64,000 nt of DNA from Diphasiastrum complanatum. Taxonomy: Eukaryota > Streptophyta > Lycopodiopsida > Lycopodiales > Lycopodiaceae. Numbering within the stretch: the first letter of the stretch is position 1; every line of letters begins with the position of its first letter. Below are positions 1 through 9,319 of the stretch, in pieces. The translations under genes were made by a program, and so were the position numbers. The stretch is taken from assembly GCA_029204225.1 (NCBI GenBank), contig CM055097.1:37811106-37875105 (forward strand), in the 5' to 3' direction. The notes below the pieces were generated by a model. The model worked only from the letters and a program-made list of their open reading frames with translations, searched no databases and was not told where the DNA came from.

Positions 1-50
1 GCAGTTATCACTACTGATATCCCAGCAGTGATTCTTCTAGACAACACAAT

Positions 51-1034
51 ATGGCTACAAAAATCCAAACCAGAGTAGCAATCAGTCTTGATGGTGCAAA
101 TTACAGAATCTGGAAATTCAAAATCAAAACAATCCTGAAGGGCGAAGGCATCTGGTCGGTGACTGAGCTCTTAGAGGTGCAGCCTCCAGAGGGAGATCCG
201 AGGAGAGCCGAATATATCAGAAAGGATGAGCGCGCAATGGTGATCATCGTTTCGTCCATAAATGAAGATCTACTCATGCAGATTGAAGACTGTGAAAGCA
301 GCCATGCAGCGTGGGAAAGATTAAAGCAGAAGTATGAAGTGAATACTGTAGCTTCAGTCATGCACCTTCACAATCAGCTGCAATCCATACGGTGGGATGG
401 CAACCAGTTAGATCAGCATGTTCAGAAGATCAGAACAATCTTTGCTCAACTCGCTACATCAGGACAGGAGCACCAGGTCCCACCACCACAACAGCTAATG
501 TACTTCATGAAATCTCTATCGATGTCCTATCAGCCGCTGAGAATGCTCATACTGAGTCTACCAGATATGACATTCAACAAAGCAGTCAGTATTGTCGATG
601 ATGAGAGACTGATGAGAGACGAAGGAGAGGGAAGCAGTGATCAAGAGAAGGCTCTCTTCACGAAAGGAAAGAAGAAAAAACAAAAACAAGCCAAGATTCG
701 AGAAGATGAAGTCCTCAAATTAGCAATCTTCTTCCTGCGATCACTGCCACAAACCAGGCCATACGACCAACAAATGCTGGTTCAATCCAGCAATACCTTG
801 CATGCATTGCAAGAAGAAAGGGCATTCTGCATAGACTGCATATTCAACCCAAAAAGGAAAAACAAAGCTGAAAAGGCAAACGTTGCAAAGTCATCAAAGG
901 ATGCTGAAAGAGGTGACGAAGCTTTCACGATACTCGACGAAGCTTCAACAAGCTACTCTGAACATGACTACGATGTAGTCATCAATTCAGGAGCAACATC
1001 TCACATAACCTGCAACAAGAAGATCTTGATATAG
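51..1034 (+). pseudogene. Copia A gag with protease remnant
   Basis: The frame starts at an ATG and encodes a Copia-type capsid (about residues 10-200), recognisable from the LDGANYRIWKFKI start, the MQIEDCESSHAAWERLKQ-like core and the ALFTKG linker. The usual CCHC zinc knuckle is not recognisable; only AFCIDC remains near residue 263. The frame ends in the protease motif, where INSGATSH replaces the family motif DSGATSH: the catalytic Asp codon is AAT (Asn) at 984-986. Most of the protease is missing, because the sequence passes within a few codons to the pre-integrase region. Gag and protease were therefore non-functional before, or independently of, the downstream insertion. Confidence 0.88.
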
Positions 1035-1045
1035 GAGCACTCTAT

Positions 1046-1204
1046 GTGCCCTCACTCAGAAAGGATCTGCTTTCTGTCTCCAAGATGGCAGATCTAGGCA
1101 TTCAAGTTTTGTTCGACAACAACACTTGCCTTATGATCGAGAAGATGACAAACAAGTTGCTGACGGTCTTATGCAGAGAAGGAAATCTCTACCAGGCCAA
1201 AATA
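1046..1204 (+). pseudogene. Copia A protease end / pre-integrase segment
   Basis: This frame begins with YVPSLRKDLLSVSKMADLG, the family motif that follows the protease and leads to the GAG-pre-integrase zinc domain. It is out of frame with the gag frame. It is cut at 1204 by the inserted LTR element and resumes at 6518, where the LWHRRMYH motif continues the same domain. The 5-bp sequence AAATA at the cut is repeated on the far side of the insertion. Confidence 0.8.
1200..1204. repeat. Target site duplication AAATA (left copy)
   Basis: AAATA at 1200-1204 directly precedes the TG of the left LTR. The same five bases occur at 6513-6517, directly after the CA of the right LTR. A 5-bp duplication is what LTR-element integrase makes, so both outer ends are defined to the base. 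Confidence 0.95.
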
Positions 1205-2037
1205 TGTGGAAAAAGTACAAAAAGGACCAAGAGTGGATCCTAATCTGATCCTCAAGAGGGATTGGATGTTAAATTTACTTGATCTATCAATCTAGATAAG
1301 ATTAAGATCAATCTAGATCAATTCTAGACATAAAATCCAAACAAGAACAATCATTTATTGAAGGTAAATGTACTTGCTGGTTTCACACGTGTGAAACCCT
1401 GTTAGGGTACGAACTCCAACCTGAAAATCAAGTACACATTGATAGAACCTTAAAACAATCAAAACAAATGTAGACAAATGGAGAGAATCACTCAAAATTG
1501 CTTCCAAAACCAAGATTGGTGTCTCACATTGATTATGGCCAAATGTGGCTCTATATATACAATAAGTGGGAGCTCGTGGTACTGATCATCCCTCTGATCC
1601 CACATGTGTGAAGGTGCTTTGTCATATGATGATTCATCATGCAAAACTGACACTTGGACAAAACCTTCTATTTTGAGCACTTTTGGTCCATTTTCCTTCT
1701 ATATGGAGATCTACTTGGAGATCTTCTAGAAGTCAAAATTCGCCTACTTCAGCTTATTCCACACATGTGAGATGTCCTCTACACATGGGATATGACACCT
1801 AACCAAAGGATGTGACTCATGCAATCAATAGATTGATGCCATGTGTCATATGTCTAGAAAATTAGTTTTTGGCCTTTTTAGCCACTAGAACTTGAATTAA
1901 ATCATATGTACAACCTATATGATTATGGTACATGACAAGCACACTATTTTCACATTTGGGAACAGGCTCCACACATGTGTGTTTATCTATATACAAGATT
2001 TTTGGCCTCTACCAAGCTTATTTTTGCATTTTTCACA
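1205..2037 (-). repeat. 3' LTR of the non-autonomous element
   Basis: 833 bp, colinear with 5680-6512. It holds the perfect 20-bp palindrome GGTTTCACACGTGTGAAACC at 1379-1398. It also holds several CACATGTG-type variants near 1600, 1759 and 1970, giving a recurring E-box/G-box-like theme inside the LTR. Confidence 0.94.
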
Positions 2038-2048
2038 CTCCTCAAAAA
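2038..2048 (-). promoter_or_regulatory. Polypurine tract of the non-autonomous element
   Basis: Read on the minus strand the sequence next to the 3' LTR is TTTTTGAGGAG followed by TGTG. A purine run ending in GAGGAG at this place fits the plus-strand primer of an LTR element. Confidence 0.7.
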
Positions 2049-2174
2049 TCTAGCTTGGTAGGTCTAGCTTGATGGAAAACGTGATGATCTTGAACTTGAC
2101 TCCATGGGCTGAATTGGTCTTTGCTGGTTCAAAAGGTGTGAAGATCAGCCAATGAGCTTGATGTTGATCTGAAA

Positions 2175-4076
2175 TCACCATATCCATGATAGTGCTTCTT
2201 TGATGTTGACATCTTTGATGAGCTTGAGAGCTTTGCACCATCCTAGCACCTCCAAAATTGAGTCCTTCCAAATTTCATGTAGATGCTTGACTTTGAGGCT
2301 TGCTCCTTCTTCATGTGCATGCTCCTTCATGAGAAAATAAATATTTCTTCTTGATTTATTAGGATCACAAAGATCTAACATCATGTTACCACGATCTAGA
2401 GAATTAGACTCATCCAAATTGGCAAGACTATGCATGCTATAATAACAAAGTGTTTGCATCATATCTTCATGCTTGTTTACCATGCTAATCTCTGATCCAA
2501 TGAGGCTAAATACTTCATTATGGAGATGAGTGTCTTTAGAAGATGATTCACTTACTCTCATAAAGAGTTTACAATTTGCCTCAATACAAATTTTCAAACT
2601 ATGAGTGAACAAATCACTTTTGCTCTTGCATGACTCAAGAGCATACATTTGATGAAATAACCATTTGCTTTCCAATTGATTTAAAATCAATTTCAACCTT
2701 TTAAGAACATCATCTATGTTCTCAAGAGAGACTTCATACTCAGCTAGTATGGTTTTACTCCAATTTTGAGATGCAATGATCTCACTAAAGCAGATTGATT
2801 TATCAAATGACATAAGAGAAATAAGTATGTGATGTATACCACATGAGATATGCTCCTCTTTCCCTTGAAATGTGAGCCACATGGACTCAACCATATTTCT
2901 TGAGTTTCTTTTTGGAATCACAATTTGAGAAGGTCTCTCCTCCTCAATCCTTGGCACATTTGAACCTTGAGATGACTCCTTAAGATCCTCTTCATGGTGC
3001 TCCTTTTTGATGGAAATTTGAGACCTCCATATCTCATAATGATCACAACAACTATGACCACACAATATGCACTTCCTATGATTATCAAAATTACTTATGC
3101 TAAAAACATAAGTCCAAAAATCACCACAACTTGGCATGATTTTTCTAATATTGAAATCAAAAGGCATTTCCATCTCAATAAGGCTAACTACTTGCTTATG
3201 GATATAAGTGTCCACTTTGGATGCTTCACTTATTCTCATAAGAAGTTTACAGCTTGCCTTTAAGATTGAAAACTTACAATTTTCATCTTTATGAATGAAC
3301 ACATCATTCATGATCTTATTGAAACCAAAAGATCCTACATTATGAAGATATTTCCATTTCCTTGACTTCATAACTAATGTAAGCTTACAAGGAAAACATA
3401 TTTTGCTATCTTTTAAGGCATCACACTCAACTAGTATTGCCTTAATCCACCTTTGAGATACAAAAATCTCTTCAAAGCAAAATGGTACTTCATAAGTTGA
3501 CATGAGCGCATAAATGAAACTATTTTCATTTTGTGATTGCTCCTTATTCTTGATTGATTTCTCTTGGATAATAACAATAAGTTTGAACTTGTCCAAAGTT
3601 CCAAGCAAAATACTTTCCAAGGACATGAAATAAATCCAAGTTACTTTCATGAAAGTGACATCTGTCTTTGCATCTTGAACCAAACAATGCACTTCCAAAT
3701 GAAAAATTTCAAAAGATTTGACATGTGTTGTGATGGACTCTTGAAGACAAATCTTGCAAGTCTTTGTGAGACTCCAAGCCTCATTCACCTTTCTAGAAAG
3801 GAAACACCTTTCCTTGGACTTGTCCTTTTTGTATTTGCATTTTGAACTTGAAGCTCCATCCTTCACCTCGGCCCCCTTGATTTGGTTCTCCTTGGATGGA
3901 TTGGTCTTCTTTTTGTAGCATCTTGAGAAAAAATATCCTCCCTTGCCACAAAGGTTGCACTCAAGATCCTTTCTTTCCTTCAATAGGATGCCACCTATTG
4001 ATGCCATGTGAATAAAAACTTGTGATATGATTCTACAAATGTAATTTGTGACTTTCAAGAGACTAGATTTGAACAT
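2175..4076 (-). CDS. Gag-like protein of the non-autonomous element, with internal duplication
   Basis: An open frame of 636 codons; the first ATG is codon 4 of the open stretch (4076), with another at residue 27. Near residues 43-56 lies CNLCGKGGYFFSRC, a CCHC zinc knuckle with Tyr in place of His, followed by a Lys-rich region. This is the only recognisable gag feature; a Copia capsid domain is not evident. A second Cys cluster, CILCGHSCCDHYEIW, is near residues 339-353. Two segments of about 115 residues look duplicated: about 191-306 and 420-534. They share the order F(S/E)EI..SQ.W.K.IL.E, then NCK, then CKL(L/F)MR(I/V)SE, then D(T)..H..V.SLI. The frame is intact, which suggests selection or youth. 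I know no family for the repeat; the function is unknown. Confidence 0.7.
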   Translation of the reverse strand: MFKSSLLKVTNYICRIISQVFIHMASIGGILLKERKDLECNLCGKGGYFFSRCYKKKTNPSKENQIKGAEVKDGASSSKCKYKKDKSKERCFLSRKVNEAWSLTKTCKICLQESITTHVKSFEIFHLEVHCLVQDAKTDVTFMKVTWIYFMSLESILLGTLDKFKLIVIIQEKSIKNKEQSQNENSFIYALMSTYEVPFCFEEIFVSQRWIKAILVECDALKDSKICFPCKLTLVMKSRKWKYLHNVGSFGFNKIMNDVFIHKDENCKFSILKASCKLLMRISEASKVDTYIHKQVVSLIEMEMPFDFNIRKIMPSCGDFWTYVFSISNFDNHRKCILCGHSCCDHYEIWRSQISIKKEHHEEDLKESSQGSNVPRIEEERPSQIVIPKRNSRNMVESMWLTFQGKEEHISCGIHHILISLMSFDKSICFSEIIASQNWSKTILAEYEVSLENIDDVLKRLKLILNQLESKWLFHQMYALESCKSKSDLFTHSLKICIEANCKLFMRVSESSSKDTHLHNEVFSLIGSEISMVNKHEDMMQTLCYYSMHSLANLDESNSLDRGNMMLDLCDPNKSRRNIYFLMKEHAHEEGASLKVKHLHEIWKDSILEVLGWCKALKLIKDVNIKEALSWIW

Positions 4077-5666
4077 CTTCAACAATCTAGAAGGATCTAC
4101 AAAAGATCTAGCTCACAAACCTAAGAATCAATCTTCACAGTAATGACTAGTCACTTGGAAACTTTGCTTTGATCACTAAGACAAAAGCACACAATCTTTG
4201 AATCAAATCACTAAAGAAATCAGATCCAATCTCCTATTGGACTCATCAAATACCAATGACTCTTTCTTTTGAAAGCTGAAATGCATATGAAAAAGATTCG
4301 ACACCTAGATTTTCCTTTTCACTTGACTAGTTCTCTCAACACTTGAGATTCTTGAACAAAAGATGGGTTTTGTTTCAAATACATGAAAATCAAACTTAAT
4401 CACTTCTTTTGGACTCACTCTTGACCCAAATAATCTCACACTTGAGATTTAGAATGAATTTGATTTGATTTGACAACAAACTATACCACCAATTTTTCAC
4501 AAAGCTTAAAAAATTAGACAACTAGAGATTCACAAAGATCTCAACCATGCATGAATACTCAAATATAGACTCCTCATTCTGGACATCCAATGAGATCTCA
4601 AATTGACCCTCACACTCTCACAAAGAAAGTTGAATAGAACTAATTTGAGTTTCATACATACTATGTCAATTTTTGTTTAATAAATTGATTCAATCACCCC
4701 TATTGGATTCCACCAATTACTCTACCTCTTAAGACTTGGAATGAAATTCAAAATCAAAGGTTGTGATTTTTTTCACTAAGATATTGTGCTTCAAAGAGCT
4801 AATGCCACTTAGAAAGATTTGATCACCTGGGAAGAGACAAACTCTCCACCAATAACAACACAAAATGAGCTTCTAGATCTTGCCTTCTACAAAGGAAGGA
4901 ACTCTTAGAAAATTGGATCTCTCTCTACACATTTGCCATAGACACCTTAATGACTCTTTTCAAACCTTACAATCACTCAAACAAATTGAGTAGGGTTGAA
5001 CATTGTGACTTGTATCTCAATCTCTTTTCTAGAACTCTCAATTTAAGCCAATCTATGCCAAATTCTACAAAAGATTTGCATAGATGCTCTATATGCACTA
5101 GAAACTCTCAAAGGTTTCACTTGGAGGACAGATCCAAGGATGTTTTCTAGCAAATTGATGCATCTAAACTTGACCCTATCACTCTTGAACAAATCTAGAG
5201 TGATGGTACAATGGATTACAACCTCTCACCTTGCATATCACTTCTTAATCTATGATTTTTAGCAAAATCTCTCTTAACTTCAACATACACTCAAAGAATC
5301 AAAGAAGATCAATTAATGCACCTTTTTCAAGCTTCAATTTTAATTTTTTGGCTGATCTAATCCAGAACTAATCAAGGGATTAGATTCACTATAGAAAATG
5401 CTTGATTTTGCACCAAAAATCACTCAAATTGGGTATGTGAGTCAAATTCTACAAATTTTTGAAATTTTTCAGTCAAACACGGAGCTGTACGGCCTCACAC
5501 GTGTGAAAAGGGTTCCTACATCCCACAACAAGATCTGGACCAAAAATTTTGAGGATAGCTATCAAATCCAACTCGCTACACAAAATTTGACTAGTTTCCA
5601 AAAAACTGCTAATTTTGGCCTTGATTTGGATTAACCCTATCAATTTCAACAAAACCTCTTGTACTA
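4077..5666 (-). other. Non-coding leader of the non-autonomous element
   Basis: About 1.6 kb between the primer-binding site and the gag-like frame, AT-rich and without a convincing gene. It contains one more TCACACGTGTGA palindrome at 5495-5506. Such a long leader is common in non-autonomous LTR elements and may carry packaging signals; none can be identified by eye. Confidence 0.6.
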
Positions 5667-5679
5667 GGCTCTGATACCA
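5667..5679 (-). promoter_or_regulatory. Primer-binding site (initiator tRNA-Met type)
   Basis: On the minus strand, directly after the CA end of the 5' LTR, the sequence is TGGTATCAGAGCC. This matches the standard Copia primer-binding site complementary to the 3' end of initiator tRNA-Met. It fixes the orientation of the element. Confidence 0.92.
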
Positions 5680-6512
5680 TGTGGAAAAAGTACAAAAAGG
5701 ACCAAGAGTGGATCCTAATTTGATCCTCAAGAGGGATTGGATGTTAGATTTACTTGATCTATCAATCTACATAAGATTAAGATCAATCTAGATCAATTCT
5801 AGACATAAAATCCAAACAAGAACAATCATTTATTGAAGGTAAATGTACTTGCTGGTTTCACACGTGTGAAACCCTGTCAGGGTACGGAATCCAACCTGAA
5901 AATCAAGTACACATTGATAGAATCTCAAAACAATCAAAACAAATGTAGACAAATGGAGAGAATCACTCAAAATTGCTTCCAAAACCAAGATTGGTGTCTC
6001 ACATTGATTATGGCCAAATGTGCCTCTATATATACAATAAGTGGGAGCTCGTGGTACTGATCATCCCTCTGATCCCACATGTGTGAAGGTGCTTTGTCAT
6101 ATGATGATTCATCATGCAAAACTGACACTTGGACAAAACCTTCTATTTTGAGCACTTTTGGTCCATTTTTCTTCTATATGGAGATCTACTTGGAAATCTT
6201 CTAGAAGTCAAAATTCGCCTACTTCAACTTATTCCACACATGTGAGATGTCCTCTACACATGGGATATGACACCTAACCAAAGGATGTGGCTCATGCAAT
6301 CAATAGATTGATGCCATGTGTCATATGTCTAGAAAACTAGTTTTTGGCCTTTTTAGCCACTAGAACTTGAATTAAATCATATGTACAACCTATATGATTA
6401 TGGTACATGACAAGAACACTATTTTCACATGTGGGAACAGGCTCCACACATGTGTGTTTATCTATATACAAGATTTTTGGCCTCTACCGAGCTTATTTTT
6501 GCATTTTTCACA
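5680..6512 (-). repeat. 5' LTR of the non-autonomous element
   Basis: 833 bp, the same length as the left copy, with the same 20-bp palindrome at 5854-5873 and the same CACATGTG variants. The right edge CA at 6512 is followed by the AAATA target duplication (6513-6517). Confidence 0.94.
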
Positions 6513-6517
6513 AAATA

Positions 6518-7586
6518 ATCAGCAAGTTTGAAAGCATATTAAATGCTTCAGAAAACAAAGATCAGCTCTGGCATAGAAGAATGTATCATCGAAACATGTG
6601 GAGCCTGTATGACATGAGCAGAAAGGACATTGTCACAGGTCTCAAGATTTCAAGGCCAGAGGTTGAGTTCTGCGAAGCTTGTCAGAAAGGCAAGCAACAT
6701 CAGAATCCATTCACACATGAGGGAAGAAGAGCAAAAGAAGTTCTTGAGCTCGTCCACTCTGATGTGTGTGGACCGATGAAAACAGATTCGCTCTCAGGTT
6801 CAAGATATTTTCTAACGTTCATAGATGATTACAGCCGAATGACCACGATCTACTACTTGAAAAAAAAATCCGATGTATTTGATTCTTTCAAGAAGTTCGT
6901 GGCATTCGCAGAGCGACACACCTTGCAAAAGATACAAATCCTTAGATCTGACAATGGAGGTGAATAAAAAGCACATAATTTTCAAGATTATGCGAAGAAC
7001 AGGGGATCGAACACCAGTTCACCCCTACATACACAAAGAATACAACGGTGTGACAAAAAGAAAAAATAGAACGCTAGTTGAAGGAGCCAAATGCATGATG
7101 GCACATGCTCAATTGCTAGGTCAATTCTGGATCGAGGCAATAGTTGCAGCTGTACACTTGCAGAATACATCTACAACGACAGCGTTGGAGAACAAAACAC
7201 AATATGAAATGTGGATAGGCAGAAAGCCTGATCTGTCATACATACGAGTGTTTGGATGTGCAACATACAAGCACATTCCAAAGGAAAAGAGAAGCAAGCT
7301 CGATGACAAATCCGAGCAAACAATCATGGTCGACTACTTGAACGGAACACATGTGTACAGACTCTACGATCTGACCACAAAGAAGGTTGTTTCGAACAGA
7401 GATGTGAAGTTCGACGAGTCCACATTCTTTGGACTGAAAGACGAAAGAGGCCTTGAGATCTTCACACTGCTGCCTACTCAAGGGGGAGATCGAGGACATC
7501 CATCAAATCAGAATGCAGAGCCCCAGATTCTAGAGCAACAGGAAGCAGAGGATCGACCCCACGAACAAGAAATGTTCGAGCAGTGA
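6518..7586 (+). pseudogene. Copia A integrase
   Basis: Continues the pre-integrase zinc domain (HRRMYH ... CEACQKGK, HHCC type) and the integrase core. The first catalytic Asp is in LVHSDVCGP (near 6755) and the second in LRSDNGGE (near 6950). Directly after GGE comes a TAA (6965-6967), and the reading then moves to another frame near 7000. In that frame the motif that should be NGVAERKNRT reads NGVTKRKNRT, so the third catalytic residue, Glu, is Lys (7056-7058). The later KPDLSYIRVFGCATYKHIPKEKR segment is typical of Copia integrase C-termini. The enzyme is inactive on three counts. Confidence 0.9.
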
Positions 7587-8660
7587 CGAAATGAACCTCG
7601 AAGGTCAACAAGACAAAGAAGAGCTCCAGACCGCTATTTTGACAATCTTCAATAGAGCGAAGACGCGCAGTTTGAGTACTGCAGCTTCACAAAAGAGCCA
7701 GCAACAAACCAAGAAGCTATGCAGAGTCTAGAGGGAGAATTCTTGAAGCAGGCAATGTCATAGGAGATCGAGTCGATGAGGCAAAATGAGGCACAAACAT
7801 TAGAGCCACTACCAGAAAACAGAAAAATAGTCGACTGCAAGTGGGTGTACAAGAAAAAGCTAAAATCAGATGGCACTATTGGTCGCTACAAGGCAAGGCT
7901 TGTTGCAAAGGGCTACACGTAGAGATATGGTGTCGACTATTTTGACACATATTCGCCCATGGTGAAGATGACAAGCATAAGGCTACTCCTTGCATACGCC
8001 ACACAGTACAATCTAGAAATTCACCAAATTGATGTGAAAACAGTCTTTCTCCATGGAGATCTAGAGGAGGAGATCTTCATGAAGCAACCTGAAGGCTATG
8101 AAGACCCCGACAACAGACAATATGTCTGTCGTTTGTAGAGATGCATCTACGGTCTAAAACATGCATCACGGGCCTGGTACAAAAAGGTTGATGGTCTTCT
8201 GAAGTCTCTAGATTTCAACCCCACTCAACTAGACTTTAATGTCTACATCAAAAGAGTAGGAAAGGATTTTGTGATACTGACCATTTTCGTGGATGATTCG
8301 CTGATGATAGAAAATTCCTTGATGCTGATCAAAGACACGAAGAGTCAGATTTCTAAAAGCTACAAAATCACAGATCTTGGAGAAGCAACAAAATGCCTAG
8401 GGTTGGAGATCAGAAGAGATCGAACAAATGGCAAAATGCACTTGAGTCAGTCAGAATAGGCCAAAAAAGTGCTGAAGCAGTACCACATGATGGACTGCAA
8501 AGAGAAAGCTACACCAATGATAGTTGGAGCCAAGCTCACGAAACAAGATTTCCCAAAAACAGGAAGAACAGAAAATGGCAGGTATACCCTACCAAAACTT
8601 AATTAGGAGTCTGATGTACTTGACAATTTGTACCTAGACCGAATCTGGCCTTCTTTGTTT
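7587..8660 (+). pseudogene. Copia A reverse transcriptase
   Basis: The Copia RT order is clear: CKWVYKKKLKSDGTIGRYKARLVAKGYT, then QIDVKT.FLHGDLEEEIFM, then CIYGLKHASRAWYKK, then the catalytic box as TIFVDDS (family YVDD), then LGEATKCLGLEI. Stops interrupt it at 7761-7763, 7920-7922 and 8136-8138, each a TAG where the family has Gln (CAG). Another stop lies near 8457, and more follow after 8600. The rest of the thumb is badly decayed. Confidence 0.88.
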
Positions 8661-8665
8661 ACGCA

Positions 8666-9031
8666 TTGAGCCAATTCTGTTCCAATCCTGGTCTAGCACA
8701 TTGGCAAATGGCCAAACGAATCCTACAGTATCTGAAGGGTACCCAGAATATTGGATTAACCTACAGAGCTAGAAATGAGGAGAAAGGATTCGAGCTGCAT
8801 CACTACAGTGATGCGAGCTGGACGAGCTGCAAGGATGACAACAAGTCAATTACTGGAGGATGTACAATAGCGTGTGGAACTGCAATCAGCTGGATATGCA
8901 AAAAACAAACCCTGGTAGCTCAATCCTCTTGCGAAGCTGAGTACGTCGCAGCCTTGAAAGTGGCAAATGAGGTAGTGTGGCTGCAGAGAGTCATTTCGCC
9001 AACGAGAGAGACATTGACGATCTTGCTCTAA
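8666..9031 (+). pseudogene. Copia A RNase H
   Basis: Open segment with the Copia RNase H signatures HYSDASWTSCKDDNKSITGG (first Asp), ISWICKKQTLVAQSSCEAEY (Glu of the active site) and VWLQR. The C-terminal third, which normally holds a DN(Q)SAI motif and the tail of pol, is missing. The frame runs directly into non-coding tail after 9031. In the intact family the domain is continuous with RT. Confidence 0.86.
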
Positions 9032-9152
9032 AACCAAACTGACAATATAGTCGCTCTATTTCGTGTATCTCTTGGCCTTGTGCTGTGTCTTTTGATTGCT
9101 AGAATAAAATATGTTTTGTGATGCTTAGTCGAGTGTCTGGGATCCTGTAAGT

Positions 9153-9318
9153 GCTTCCGCACGAAAAGAAAATTCAAAGACAGAAAATTGTTCGCGAATC
9201 AGAAGAGAGAGGACGAACACGAAACGTAACAGCTTTCGCACGAAAAGAAAATTCAAAGACAGAAAATTGTTTGCGAATCAGAAGAGAGAGGACGAACACG
9301 AAACGTAACAGCTTCCGC
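9153..9318 (+). repeat. 79-bp tandem duplication
   Basis: Two adjacent copies (9153-9231 and 9232-9310) begin GCTTYCGCACGAAAAG and differ at only a few bases, followed by the start of a third copy. The CGAACACGAAA theme resembles the 3' non-coding region of the related Copia copies near 48.35 and 59.25 kb (there on the minus strand). The repeat is therefore probably part of the Copia A tail. Confidence 0.85.
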
Positions 9319-9319
9319 G

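Larger units (their letters stand above)
1205..6512 (-). mobile_element. Complete non-autonomous LTR retrotransposon, 5308 bp
   Basis: Two 833-bp direct repeats (1205-2037 and 5680-6512) begin TGTG and end CACA, and are flanked by the AAATA duplication. A primer-binding site next to the right repeat sets the orientation to minus, so the right repeat is the 5' LTR. The interior (2038-5679) has one long frame at 2175-4076 and a long leader. I find no reverse transcriptase, RNase H or integrase, so it must be mobilised by another element. The LTRs differ at roughly 15-20 positions by eye (about 2%), so insertion is fairly recent but not new. Confidence 0.93.
1..9152 (+). mobile_element. Copia A: decayed Ty1-copia element, split by a nested element
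   Basis: The Copia order gag, protease remnant, integrase, RT, RNase H is read on the plus strand in two pieces, 51-1204 and 6518-9031. The pieces are separated by the LTR element at 1205-6512. The 5' LTR lies outside the window. No convincing 3' LTR is seen before the transposase-like gene begins near 9320, so the element seems truncated in its 3' non-coding tail. It has lost function through stops, frameshifts and catalytic replacements described under its parts. Confidence 0.88.

Noticed and set aside
4077-5640. Short open frames in the leader of the non-autonomous element
   Set aside because: They are short, not conserved in pattern, and lie where a leader is expected.
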